DNA of 64,000 nt from Terriglobia bacterium. Its GTDB lineage: Bacteria; Acidobacteriota; Terriglobia; Acidiferrales; UBA7541. Location of the stretch: NCBI GenBank assembly GCA_020073605.1, contig JAIQEW010000020.1, positions 1 to 64,000 on the forward strand, written 5' to 3'. Shown here piece by piece: positions 35,789 to 44,579 of this stretch. Below the pieces are notes generated by a model. The model had not been told where the DNA came from. It was given only the letters and a program-made list of their open reading frames with translations, and ran no database searches. A program made the translations under genes and the position numbers. How positions within the stretch are numbered: the first letter of the stretch is position 1; every line of letters starts with the position of its first letter.

Positions 35789-36502
35789 ATGCACAAAGTT
35801 CTCGCACTCTATCCGCCGCCGAAAGACCCCGCTCACTTCAAGCGCTACTACGAGGAGACGCACCTGCCGCTCGCCGGGCAGCTTCCGGGGCTTTTGTCGA
35901 GCCGCTACACGTTTTCGATCGAGGGTGTGGGAAGTCCTTCGCCATACTTCTGCATCTGGGAGGGAGAGTTCGCGAGCGAGGCCGCGATGGGAGCGGCGAT
36001 GCAATCCCCCATCGGCCAGAGGGTGGCGGCGGACGTGGCGAACTACGCGACCGGCGGCATCACGATCATCCACTTCGAATCGAAGGCGCCCTCGCACCGT
36101 TCGGACCTGGCGAAGCAAAGCCCGAACGCGGAAACGTTCTCGGCGGGACTCCAGATCCGGCGGGACATGTTCGGCCCCGCGCTCGCGGATCAGGCGCTCG
36201 AATCGGCCACGGATTTCAACCGGACGTTGCAGGAACTGGTGACGCGCTATTGCTTCGGCGAAGTCTGGACGCGGCCGCAGCTCGACCGCAAGACGCGCAG
36301 CATGCTGACGATGGCGCTGCTCGTCGCCCTGAACCGTCCGAATCAGCTCAAGGGGCATGTCCGCGGCGCGGTGAAGAATGGCTGCACGAAGGATGAGATT
36401 CGCGAAGTGCTGCTGCACAGCATGATCTACGCGGGAGTGCCGGCGGGCGTGGACAGCTTCAATCACGCAATGGACGTGCTGAAAGAACTGGGACTCGAGT
36501 AG
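35789..36502 (+). CDS. EthD-domain / carboxymuconolactone decarboxylase fusion
   Basis: The 237-residue protein has two recognisable halves. Residues 1-100 are an EthD-like ferredoxin-fold domain (HKVLALYPPPKDPAHFKRYY, then ETHLPLAGQLPGLL). Residues 120-235 are an AhpD/carboxymuconolactone-decarboxylase domain (GEVWTRPQLDRKTRSMLTMA, LKGHVRGAVKNGCTKDEIREVLLH, YAGVPAGVDSFNHA). The CMD half has the PcaC-like motif order but lacks the CxxC of AhpD peroxidases; only one Cys is near NGCTKDE. EthD proteins act in breakdown of ethers and polyketide-like rings. The gene is 36 bp after the amidohydrolase and 16 bp before the dehydrogenase. The combination suggests coupled handling of a cyclic lactone or muconate intermediate. 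Confidence 0.82.
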   Translation: MHKVLALYPPPKDPAHFKRYYEETHLPLAGQLPGLLSSRYTFSIEGVGSPSPYFCIWEGEFASEAAMGAAMQSPIGQRVAADVANYATGGITIIHFESKAPSHRSDLAKQSPNAETFSAGLQIRRDMFGPALADQALESATDFNRTLQELVTRYCFGEVWTRPQLDRKTRSMLTMALLVALNRPNQLKGHVRGAVKNGCTKDEIREVLLHSMIYAGVPAGVDSFNHAMDVLKELGLE

Positions 36503-36518
36503 AGGAGCGGACAACGCC

Positions 36519-37412
36519 ATGCGCGTCGGTTTCATCGGCATCGGAAACATGGGCTGGCCCATGGCCGCCAACATTGCGAAGGCGGGCCACGAGCTGATGG
36601 TGTTCGACGCCGACGCGGAGAAGAGCGCCCGCTTCGCGCGGGAGCACAATTGCCGCGCGGCCGCCGATCTCGGCGAAGTCGCGCAGAATGAAATCATCGT
36701 CACGATGCTGCCGACGGGGAAAATCGTGCGCGAGGCGCTGATCGAGAATCAGGGCGGCGCATTCGCGGAGGCTTTAAGGCCCGGCACGCTCGTGATCGAC
36801 ATGAGCTCCTCCGAGCCGGTCGGGACGCGCGAACTGGGGAAGGCACTCGATCGATTAGGAGTCATTTTGATTGATGCGCCGGTTTCGGGCGCCGTCCCGC
36901 GCGCAAAGACCGGCACGCTTGCAATCATGATCGGGGGAAACGACAAGGCCGCGATCGAGCGCGCCAAGCCGCTGCTTCTATCGATGGGCAAGCAACTGTT
37001 CGAAACCGGGCCGCTCGGCACCGGCCACGCCATGAAGGCGCTCAACAACTATATTGCAGCGGCGGGTTACACGGCGGTGGTGGAGTCGCTGCTGATCGGC
37101 GAGCGCTTCGGCCTCGATCAAGGGACGATGGTGGACATTCTCAATGCCTCCACCGGCCGCAACTTCACTACCGAGGTGATGATTAAGGAGCAGGTGCTGG
37201 GCGGCAAGTTCGCCACCGGATTTGCGCTGGGCCTGATGGCGAAGGACGTGCGGATCGCGGCCGATCTGGGTGAGGCAGTGAAGCTGGACGCACCCGTTTC
37301 ACGACTGATTCGAGAGCGATGGGCGCTGGCCCGCGAACGTCTGGGGGCTACGCGCGACACTTCGGAAGCGATCCTGGGATGGAAAGACGACCTGCCTGAG
37401 GGAAAGCAGTAG
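36519..37412 (+). CDS. NAD(P)-dependent beta-hydroxyacid dehydrogenase (3-hydroxyisobutyrate dehydrogenase family)
   Basis: The 297-residue protein has the Rossmann motif GFIGIGNMGWPMA (5-17), the substrate-binding DAPVSGAVPRAKTGTL (119-134) and the catalytic lysine K173 with N177 in HAMKALNNY. The family oxidises 3-hydroxyisobutyrate, tartronate semialdehyde or related beta-hydroxyacids. As the last gene of the Rieske/amidohydrolase run it probably oxidises or reduces a product of that pathway. It converges on the malate synthase gene, leaving only a 2-bp gap. Confidence 0.88.
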   Translation: MRVGFIGIGNMGWPMAANIAKAGHELMVFDADAEKSARFAREHNCRAAADLGEVAQNEIIVTMLPTGKIVREALIENQGGAFAEALRPGTLVIDMSSSEPVGTRELGKALDRLGVILIDAPVSGAVPRAKTGTLAIMIGGNDKAAIERAKPLLLSMGKQLFETGPLGTGHAMKALNNYIAAAGYTAVVESLLIGERFGLDQGTMVDILNASTGRNFTTEVMIKEQVLGGKFATGFALGLMAKDVRIAADLGEAVKLDAPVSRLIRERWALARERLGATRDTSEAILGWKDDLPEGKQ

Positions 37413-37414
37413 AT

Positions 37415-38995
37415 TCACTGCGGATTGAACTCGCCCGTAACGATCATTTGTTCGCTCATCGCCCGAGCCTGCTTGAACTGTGCGGCCGTCTCCGCGGGCG
37501 CGTTCGCAGGCAGATCTTTCAAGATTCGATCGAGCTCCTCGTCAAAGAGCTGCGTGATGAACTCGGGAGCATGCAGCACCGGCCGCCCGTTTTCGTCCAC
37601 GATGCGGACAGCATCGCGATGGCGCATGCGCTGCGCGATCATCAGCCGGTAGATGCGGTCCGTGGCGAGATCTTCCATGTAGCCGTCAAGAAGGCTCGCG
37701 CCGCGGCCGGCGAGAACTCCCTGGCGATAACGGATTACGGTGCGGACCGCCGCGCGCGTGCCTCCCAGCGTCTGCTTGCCGACGCCCGCGGGAACGGGCC
37801 GAAGATCGGGACGGGCATCAGGGCGGGCCGGGCGCGCCTTCAGCTGGTTCGGCGCGGGAAACTGTTTCACGGCAATCTGATTCTGATCCGGATGGCCGGT
37901 CCACGCACCATCCATCAAACACATCGCTTCGTTCTTCTTGTCCTCTTCGAGCACGGCGAGCGCCCGCGCATTCAACTCGGCATCTTCGCGGCTGGGGTAA
38001 AGCGCCGTCATACCGCCGATGGCGAGCATCCCGTGCTTGTGGCAAATGTCGGGTATGCGGTTGCGGAGATTCTGGAAGAACGCGACATTGTGGGGAATCG
38101 TATTGCGGTCGGGCAGAACCCATCGCGGATCGGGCAGGTTGAAATGGATCAGGCTGGCCATGTAGTCCCAGCGGCCCAGATTCAGCCCGAGGATGTGTTC
38201 ACGCAGATTGTACGAGAACTCCTCCATCTGGAAGGCGAGTGGATGCGATTCAACGAGCGCCATGCACTTGATCGAGTCCTTGGGCCAGCCTTTCGCCTGA
38301 GCGATAGCCTGGAAAAGATCGCGCCACCACAGCGCCTCTTCCGCCGACTCCGATTTTGGAATGTAGAAGGTGAGCGGATGTTTCAACGACGCCGGGTCCA
38401 CTTGAAACGCCACCAGCCCCACATCGAAAAGCGAGGCCGGAAGTATTTCGCCGGCGAGCACGCCCCCCTGGTGGACGTGCAACCCGCGAGGGCGAGAGAA
38501 GATCACCGACTTGCTCGGCTGAATCGCGACGGTGCGGTTGCGTTTGCGGTCGAAGTAGGTGAGTTCGCCGCGGAGCGCGGAAAGAATATTCGAGACGCCC
38601 AGCATCAGATGCGGCCACGTGTTGGCCGTCGAATCCTCGAGGTCGAGCATCACTCCGGGCGCGCCGGAATTGAGCATCTTGACGACGAGCTCGGCGTCAT
38701 CGGCGGGACCGGTCATCTGATTGCGCTGGTCCTCGCACCACGCGGGCAGTTCGATCTTCCAGTTCTCTTGCGTCGCCGAAGACGGCGGCAAGTAATCCGG
38801 CAGCTTGCCCTCATGCGCCGCAGCAAGCGCCGCGGCCCGCTTCCGGACAAGCTCCCGCTGACGACCGGTGAACGCCCGGTCGAGCGGCATCAGGAATTCG
38901 AGGAAGCCTTTGGGCAGGTCGCGCGCGGCGTCGAAGCCTGCCGGAGCGACATTCATGGACTGAACGACACCGGGAGAACCCATCTTCGTCACCAT
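37415..38995 (-). CDS. aceB: malate synthase (AceB type)
   Basis: The protein of about 526 residues matches malate synthase A throughout: VMLDLEDSTANTW near residue 115, the active-site FSRPRGLHV and LVESHPLAFQMEEF, NLGRWDYMASLIHF, and MCLMDGAWTGHPDQ near the C-terminal third. It condenses glyoxylate with acetyl-CoA. Position beside an operon expected to release acetyl-CoA fits a carbon-assimilation role; no isocitrate lyase is adjacent. The start is uncertain. ATG 38995 is used here; a TTG at 39019 sits immediately against AGGAG and would be too close. The promoter lies in the same intergenic region as the paired GTGA-N6-TCAC sites of the divergent ligase operon. Confidence 0.88.
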   Translation of the reverse strand: MVTKMGSPGVVQSMNVAPAGFDAARDLPKGFLEFLMPLDRAFTGRQRELVRKRAAALAAAHEGKLPDYLPPSSATQENWKIELPAWCEDQRNQMTGPADDAELVVKMLNSGAPGVMLDLEDSTANTWPHLMLGVSNILSALRGELTYFDRKRNRTVAIQPSKSVIFSRPRGLHVHQGGVLAGEILPASLFDVGLVAFQVDPASLKHPLTFYIPKSESAEEALWWRDLFQAIAQAKGWPKDSIKCMALVESHPLAFQMEEFSYNLREHILGLNLGRWDYMASLIHFNLPDPRWVLPDRNTIPHNVAFFQNLRNRIPDICHKHGMLAIGGMTALYPSREDAELNARALAVLEEDKKNEAMCLMDGAWTGHPDQNQIAVKQFPAPNQLKARPARPDARPDLRPVPAGVGKQTLGGTRAAVRTVIRYRQGVLAGRGASLLDGYMEDLATDRIYRLMIAQRMRHRDAVRIVDENGRPVLHAPEFITQLFDEELDRILKDLPANAPAETAAQFKQARAMSEQMIVTGEFNPQ

Positions 38996-39232
38996 AGGCC
39001 TGTCTCTTGTGACCGACAACTCCTAAGACATGCGTTCGTACATGGAGCCCTTGGCGCTGTAGGGGCGCTCAATCCCCTGCCAGCGTTGCGCAGCCAAGTT
39101 TCGCTCTTTTGCCTCAACGCCAGCAAGACTGGGCATGATCCCCGCTGTTCAGAAGTGGAAGCTTCTAAAGGGACACTCCCGTGTTGCCTTGCCGCTGCCC
39201 GCGAACATACACTGGACCCCTTCTTTAGGGTA

Positions 39233-39303
39233 GTGACTCGTGTCACGATCTTTGGTGATTCGAGTCACAGCCATCAGGCCGCCGTACCAATAACTTAGAG
39301 GGC
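39233..39303 (+). promoter_or_regulatory. two CRP/FNR-like sites and putative promoter of the ligase operon
   Basis: GTGACTCGTGTCAC (39233-39246) and GTGATTCGAGTCAC (39255-39268) are both GTGA-N6-TCAC palindromes, with centres 22 bp apart. A TAACTT at 39291-39296 would be the -10. It places the nearer site at about -41.5, the class II activator position. The same arrangement is found before hcrCAB. No CRP/FNR gene lies in the window. Confidence 0.7.
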
Positions 39304-39327
39304 GTCCCGGTGTGTGGGAGGCCGAGC

Positions 39328-41721
39328 ATGCGTGTAATGGTGGAAGTGGATGACGAGGGCGTCCAGAGGCTGCGTTTTCCCGAGCCATTCAATATCGCCG
39401 AGTACGTCACCGACCGCCACATCGCCGAAGGGCGCGGCAACAAAGTGGCGATCCGCACCCTCGACCGGGAAATAACCTACGCCGAATTGCTCCAAGCGGT
39501 CAACAGGGTCGGCAATGCGCTTACAAGTCTGGGAATCGGGCGTGGCGAGCGGATCCTGCTTGTGGCCAAGGATTGTCCCGAATTCTTCTTCGTGTTCTGG
39601 GGCGCCGTGAAAGCGGGCATTATTCCCGTTCCGCTGAACGGCCTGGCTCCCGCGAGCGATTTCGAGTTCATCATCAAACATTCGAAATGCTCCGCAGTGT
39701 TTTACTCACGGGAGTTCACAACCACCCTGGAGACGGCCTTGGCGGCGTGTTCCCCGCGGCCGAAGGTAGTGCTGCCCATCGATGACGGCAAAGAATCACT
39801 GATGGACCTGGCACGCAATGCTTCGCCTGATCTCGAGGCGGCTTTTGCGAGAGCCGAGGACGATTGCTTTTGCCTTTATTCCTCGGGCACCACCGGCTTG
39901 CCGAAAGGCGTGATCCACGCGCACGGCGACATCGCGGTCATCAACCAGTCCTATACCATCGAAACCCTCCACGCGACCGAGGACGATTCTTTTTTCAGCG
40001 TGGCGCGGCTCTGTTTCTCTTACGGCATGAACATTGGGATGATCGGACCGATGTATGTCGGTGCGACGGCCATCCTCGACGAGCGGCGTCCGACCCCCCA
40101 GAGCGTGATCGAGCTGTTTCGCCGCTGCCACCCCACCATCTTCGGCGCCGTACCCACTTTCTACGCCCAATTCCTGGCTTCAGGACTGCTGAGCCGCAAG
40201 GATGTTCCCCAGCTCCGCCGGTGCCTCTCCGCTGCCGAAGCTTTGCCACCTGAATTGCATCGCGAGTGGCTCGTAAAGACCGGGGTGCCGATCATGGAGG
40301 GGATCGGTTCGACGGAAGTGGGACACATCTATATCTCGAACCGCGTCGACGACATTCGGCCGGGCGTAACGGGCAAACCGATACCCGGCTATCGGGTCAG
40401 GCTGGTTGACGACGCTGGGAACGATGTTGCCGATGACGTGCCCGGCCGACTGTTGGTAAAAGGACAGGGCGTGATGAGGCGCTACTGGAACGACCCCGAA
40501 AGGACGGCCAAGGTGCTTGTCGACGGCTGGTTCGACACGGGGGATACGTTCCGCCGGGACGCGCACGGCTACTACACATACTGCGGGCGAAGCGACGACG
40601 TGTTCAAGGTCAGCGGCCGATGGGTTTCGCCATACGAGATTGAATCGGTTCTCGTCCAACATCCAAAGGTGCTGGAAGCGGCAGTCATCGGCCGTAAGGA
40701 TGAGCACGGTCTTATAAGGCCCGACGCATGGGTCGTGCTGAAAGAGCCCACGACTTCCGGTCCGCAGATGGAGGAAGAGCTCCGGCACTTCTGTGAGTCA
40801 ATTCTCCCCCGTTACAAAATGCCGGGGCAGATCCATCTCGCCGACAAGCTGCCGAAAACGGCCACCGGGAAAATCCAGCGGTACAAACTGCGCGTTGCAG
40901 TTGCAGATCAAGATCGGGTGTCTCATAGGCGGAAGGAGGAGGCCCTGGTTTCGATCGAGCGAGTCGGCCGAGTCGTCAGAGCCACGCTGTCGCGTCCTCC
41001 GGTCAACGCGCTCAACGATGAATTGATCGAACGCCTCGACATGGTCGTCGATCAGGTGATCGACGACCAAGACGTGGTGGTGCTACACATCCGCAGCGAC
41101 CAGCGAGCATTCTGTGCGGGGGCCGACCTTGCCTTGATGCAGTCTTGTTTTGGCACGTTCGAAGGCCCCGATGTCATGCTGGACCTGGTCCGCCGGATGC
41201 ACCGCCTGTTTGCCCGGATTGAAACGGCACCCGTGCTTACGGTCGCCGAAATAGGCGGCGCGGCAATGGGAGGCGGTCTGGAGCTGGCGCTGGCGTGTGA
41301 TATTCGCGTCGCCGCAGTCGAAGCGAAACTCGGTCTGCCGGAGGTGGGGCTAGGACTTTTGCCCGGCGGCGGCGGCACGCAACGGCTCACCCGGCTTTGC
41401 GGCCGAGGTGTCGCCAATCGCCTGATACTCGGCGGTGAAGTGATTGACGGCGCCTTGGCGGAACGGCTCGGAGTCGTTCAGTGGAGTCGGCCACTCTCGC
41501 AATTGGCCGAGTGGACGCGGGAACTTACGGTGCGGTTCGCCCAGTCGCCCAGGGCTGCAATCGCTGCCAGCAAGGGATGTCTGGCGGCCGCGGGCGATCC
41601 GTACCGCGACGGCTTCGCCGAGGAACTCGCCGCGACACGAAAGCTCTATCAACACCCTGAAACCCGGCGCAGGGTGGCTGAATTCCTTGATAGAAGTGCA
41701 AAGAAGCATCAGAACGTCTGA
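39328..41721 (+). CDS. benzoate-CoA ligase family protein fused to an enoyl-CoA hydratase domain
   Basis: The 797-residue bifunctional protein starts at ATG 39328, six bases after GGGAGG. Residues 1-525 are an AMP-forming aryl-CoA ligase: YSSGTTGLPKG (184-194), GIGSTE (325-330), WFDTGD (401-406) and the C-terminal catalytic lysine K515 in TGKIQRYK. This is the benzoate/4-hydroxybenzoate-CoA ligase pattern. Residues 540-797 form a crotonase domain with the oxyanion region AFCAGADLA and both hydratase glutamates (E652 in GGGLELALACD, E672 in LPEVGLGLLPGGGGTQ). The short linker and continuous frame show a true fusion. It would activate an aromatic acid and hydrate a downstream enoyl-CoA. It is the first gene of a five-gene operon. 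Confidence 0.9.
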   Translation: MRVMVEVDDEGVQRLRFPEPFNIAEYVTDRHIAEGRGNKVAIRTLDREITYAELLQAVNRVGNALTSLGIGRGERILLVAKDCPEFFFVFWGAVKAGIIPVPLNGLAPASDFEFIIKHSKCSAVFYSREFTTTLETALAACSPRPKVVLPIDDGKESLMDLARNASPDLEAAFARAEDDCFCLYSSGTTGLPKGVIHAHGDIAVINQSYTIETLHATEDDSFFSVARLCFSYGMNIGMIGPMYVGATAILDERRPTPQSVIELFRRCHPTIFGAVPTFYAQFLASGLLSRKDVPQLRRCLSAAEALPPELHREWLVKTGVPIMEGIGSTEVGHIYISNRVDDIRPGVTGKPIPGYRVRLVDDAGNDVADDVPGRLLVKGQGVMRRYWNDPERTAKVLVDGWFDTGDTFRRDAHGYYTYCGRSDDVFKVSGRWVSPYEIESVLVQHPKVLEAAVIGRKDEHGLIRPDAWVVLKEPTTSGPQMEEELRHFCESILPRYKMPGQIHLADKLPKTATGKIQRYKLRVAVADQDRVSHRRKEEALVSIERVGRVVRATLSRPPVNALNDELIERLDMVVDQVIDDQDVVVLHIRSDQRAFCAGADLALMQSCFGTFEGPDVMLDLVRRMHRLFARIETAPVLTVAEIGGAAMGGGLELALACDIRVAAVEAKLGLPEVGLGLLPGGGGTQRLTRLCGRGVANRLILGGEVIDGALAERLGVVQWSRPLSQLAEWTRELTVRFAQSPRAAIAASKGCLAAAGDPYRDGFAEELAATRKLYQHPETRRRVAEFLDRSAKKHQNV

Positions 41722-41762
41722 ACTTGAGCAAGGTGATTTGCACGCCATTATTAGGAGGAATC

Positions 41763-42509
41763 ATGAAATTCGACGGCAAGACTGCCGTTGTTACCGGTGC
41801 AGCTTCCGGCATTGGGCTGGCAACGGCCGAAGCATTCGCCGAGGCGGGGGCCCGGGTCATCATCGCTGACATCGCCAAGGACAAAGGCGAGGCCGCTGCG
41901 GCCTCGATTCAAAAGAAGGGTCATAAGGCCGAATACGTTCACCTCGACATCACCGACGACGCATCCATCGCCGCCTTCGTCGAGGCCGTCCAGGCCAAGG
42001 CCGGCGGGGTCGACATCATCGTAAACGGAGCCGGCTGGGGCCAGATAAAACCATTCTGGGAGTTGCCGCTGGATGTCTGGGACAAGATCGTGATGCTCAA
42101 CCTCGTCGGCCCGATGAAGTTGATCAAGGCGCTGCTGCCCAAAATGATGGAGCGCAACAGCGGCAAGATCGTCAACGTCGCCAGCGATGCAGGCCGCGTG
42201 GGCAGCTCGGGCGAAACGGTTTACGCGGGCGCCAAGGGTGGCCTGATTGCGTTCACAAAATCGCTCGCCCGTGAAGTGGCGCGCTACAAAATCAACGTCA
42301 ACTGCGTCTGCCCGGGTCCTACCGAGACGCCGCTTTTGTTTGCGGTGCCCGAGAAGCACCTGGAAGCCTTCAAGCGGGCCATACCCTTCCGACGGTTCGG
42401 CAAGCCTCAGGAAGTCGCCGACGCGATTCTGTTCTTTGCAAGCTCTCGATCCGACTACATCACGGGCCAAGTCTTGAGCGTCAACGGCGGCCTGACAATG
42501 GTTGGCTAA
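41763..42509 (+). CDS. badH: BadH-like SDR (2-hydroxycyclohexanecarboxyl-CoA dehydrogenase type)
   Basis: The 248-residue classical short-chain dehydrogenase has TGAASGIG (11-18), VNGAGW (88-93), catalytic S141 and Y154-x3-K158. The run [21 protein letters not shown], followed by [10 protein letters not shown] and [14 protein letters not shown], closely resembles R. palustris BadH as I remember it. BadH oxidises 2-hydroxycyclohexane-1-carboxyl-CoA during alicyclic ring beta-oxidation. AGGAGG precedes the ATG at 41763; the frame upstream of that is not needed. Being in one operon with an aryl-CoA ligase supports a role in ring degradation. Substrate specificity inside the SDR family cannot be proven by motif. 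Confidence 0.8.
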   Translation: MKFDGKTAVVTGAASGIGLATAEAFAEAGARVIIADIAKDKGEAAAASIQKKGHKAEYVHLDITDDASIAAFVEAVQAKAGGVDIIVNGAGWGQIKPFWELPLDVWDKIVMLNLVGPMKLIKALLPKMMERNSGKIVNVASDAGRVGSSGETVYAGAKGGLIAFTKSLAREVARYKINVNCVCPGPTETPLLFAVPEKHLEAFKRAIPFRRFGKPQEVADAILFFASSRSDYITGQVLSVNGGLTMVG

Positions 42510-42531
42510 TCCATTTACAAGGAGCAACAAG

Positions 42532-43353
42532 ATGATGAAGAAAGTTCAATTGGCAAACTACAAAGCCACCCATTTTGGCTGGAGCGTTTCCGGCAAAGTT
42601 GCCACGATTACGCTCAATCGTCCCGAGCGGAAGAATCCAATCACGTTCGAGTCCTACGGCGAGCTGCGGGACCTGTTCCGCGAACTGGTCTACGCGACGG
42701 ATATCAAAGCGGTGGTGTTCACCGGGGCGGGGGGCAATTTCTGCTCAGGCGGCGACGTTCACGATATCATCGGCAAGCTCGTGAAGATGGACATGCTTGA
42801 TCTGCTTGCGTTCACCCGGATGACCGGCGATCTCGTCAAGGCGATGCGCTCGTGCCCGCAGCCCATCATTTCAGCCATCGACGGCATTTGCGCCGGGGCG
42901 GGAGCGATGGTCGCTTGCGGTTCGGACCTCCGATTCGGCACGGCACGGAGCAAAGTTGCGTTCCTGTTCGTGCGCGTCGGGCTGGCCGCCGCCGACATGG
43001 GCGCGTGCACGCTGCTGCCGCGGTTGATTGGGATGTCGCGCGCCGCGGATCTGCTTTACACGGGCCGTGTCATGCTAGGGGAGGAAGCCGAGCGCTTTGG
43101 GTTCTACAACCGCGTGGTGGACCCTGAAAAACTGCTCGAGGAAGCCACCGCCATGGCCAACTCTCTTGCCGACGGCCCCACGTTCGGCCACGGCATGACG
43201 AAGACCATGCTGTACCAGGAATGGAGCCAGGGTCTCGACGAGTGCATCGAGGCGGAAGCTCAGGCCCAGGCCATCTGCATGCAGACCCAGGATTTCGAAC
43301 GCGCCTACAAAGCGTTCGCAGCAAAACAGACGCCTGTATTCGAGGGCAACTGA
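42532..43353 (+). CDS. enoyl-CoA hydratase/isomerase family protein
   Basis: The 273-residue crotonase starts at ATG 42532 after AAGGAGC. The fold signature [13 protein letters not shown] forms the oxyanion hole. In the second half the usual GGG-E is [19 protein letters not shown], with Ala/Met where the first catalytic glutamate normally stands. [19 protein letters not shown] replaces the second (PE) glutamate with Asp. It thus resembles the special hydratase found in aerobic 2-aminobenzoyl-CoA gene clusters rather than ordinary EchA, and may catalyse isomerisation or ring cleavage instead of simple hydration. Its stop TGA overlaps the next start (TGATG), so translation is coupled. Confidence 0.85.
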   Translation: MMKKVQLANYKATHFGWSVSGKVATITLNRPERKNPITFESYGELRDLFRELVYATDIKAVVFTGAGGNFCSGGDVHDIIGKLVKMDMLDLLAFTRMTGDLVKAMRSCPQPIISAIDGICAGAGAMVACGSDLRFGTARSKVAFLFVRVGLAAADMGACTLLPRLIGMSRAADLLYTGRVMLGEEAERFGFYNRVVDPEKLLEEATAMANSLADGPTFGHGMTKTMLYQEWSQGLDECIEAEAQAQAICMQTQDFERAYKAFAAKQTPVFEGN

Positions 43354-44564
43354 TGGCGGACAAGACTTTCCTCGCGTGGCCCTTCTTCGACGACGGCCAT
43401 CGAAAGTTGGCCGGCGAATTGGAGCGGTGGGCGGGGAATGCGCTCCCACCTCTGCTCGAGGGCTCCGAGGATAGCCTGGACGCCGTGTATGCGTGCGTCA
43501 GCCGGCTCGTGGCGGAGCTCGGCAAGTCGGGGCTGCTGCGCGTTTGCGTGCCTAAGGCCTATGGCGGAGAGCGCGAGAACCTCGATGTACGCAGCCTGTG
43601 CCTGGCTCGCGAGATCATGGGCCGGGCTTCGGGCCTGGCCGACTTCGCTCTGGCAATGCAGGGCTTGGGGAGCGCTCCGATTACGCTCTACGGCCGCGAG
43701 GATCAGAAGCGTTCAATATTGCCGCGGGTGGCGGCTGGCACCGCGCTCGCGGCCTTTGCGCTTTCGGAACCGGACGCCGGATCGGATGTCGCCGCAATTT
43801 CCACAACGGCCACGCGCGACGGCAAGTTTTGGCGTCTCGACGGAGTCAAGACGTGGATCTCGAACGCAGGCCTCGCGGCCTTCTATGTTGTGTTTGCCCG
43901 CACGGGCGAGGGACCTGGAACTAAGGGCCTGTCCGCGTTCATCGTCGATGCCAGCTCTCCGGGCCTGGACGCCTCCGAACGCATCGACGTGATCGCTCCG
44001 CATCCGCTCGGAATGCTGCGTTTCACCAACTGCCGGGTTCCCGCCGATAGCATGCTGGGCCAGCCGGGAGAAGGTTTCAAAATCGCGATGGCCACCCTCG
44101 ACATCTTCCGCTCGACAGTTGGCGCCGCTGCACTGGGCTTTGCTCGCCGGGCGCTGGACGAGGCAACCGGGCGGGCGCTCAAGCGGCGCATGTTCGGCCG
44201 GGCGCAGGCCGAATTCCAACTGACGCAGGCGAAGCTTGGAGAAATGGCTGTGTCGGTCGACGCTGCGGCGCTGCTGATTTACCGGTCCGCGTGGACCAAG
44301 GATGTGTTGGGCGCGCGCGTGACGCGCGAAGCGTCAATGGCGAAGCTGTTCGCCACCGAATCGGCGCAGGAGGTGATCGACGCGGCGGTGCAGATCTTCG
44401 GCGGGCTGGGCGTCGTTCGCGGAATGACTGTGGAGCGGCTTTATCGCGAGATCCGGGCGCTGCGCATTTATGAAGGGGCGAGCGAGGTACTGAAGCTGAT
44501 TATCGCCTCCAAGGTGTTGGAGGCGGCCGGTGAGGGTGGCCCGGGCGCTTCCTCCCCGGGATAA
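43353..44564 (+). CDS. acyl-CoA dehydrogenase family protein
   Basis: The 403-residue protein starts at the ATG overlapping the previous stop; an earlier in-frame start at 43221 would lie inside the hydratase gene. Features are [15 protein letters not shown] (FAD/substrate loop), [19 protein letters not shown], and the C-terminal [33 protein letters not shown] with the usual ACAD ending. The N-terminal [20 protein letters not shown] is characteristic of the acyl-CoA dehydrogenases of 2-aminobenzoyl-CoA-type clusters. It should introduce a double bond in an alicyclic or branched acyl-CoA, passing electrons to ETF, which is not encoded here. Confidence 0.9.
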   Translation: MADKTFLAWPFFDDGHRKLAGELERWAGNALPPLLEGSEDSLDAVYACVSRLVAELGKSGLLRVCVPKAYGGERENLDVRSLCLAREIMGRASGLADFALAMQGLGSAPITLYGREDQKRSILPRVAAGTALAAFALSEPDAGSDVAAISTTATRDGKFWRLDGVKTWISNAGLAAFYVVFARTGEGPGTKGLSAFIVDASSPGLDASERIDVIAPHPLGMLRFTNCRVPADSMLGQPGEGFKIAMATLDIFRSTVGAAALGFARRALDEATGRALKRRMFGRAQAEFQLTQAKLGEMAVSVDAAALLIYRSAWTKDVLGARVTREASMAKLFATESAQEVIDAAVQIFGGLGVVRGMTVERLYREIRALRIYEGASEVLKLIIASKVLEAAGEGGPGASSPG

Positions 44565-44579
44565 AGCCGGGACAATTTC

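Noticed and set aside
34711..36396. 561-residue frame overlapping the amidohydrolase and the EthD-CMD gene
   Set aside because: Arg-rich shadow frame on the same strand; both overlapped genes have clear families and ribosome sites.
37448..39298. 616-residue plus-strand open frame opposite malate synthase
   Set aside because: It is an antisense shadow created by high GC; its translation is Arg/His/Glu-rich with no motif, whereas the minus strand gives an intact malate synthase.
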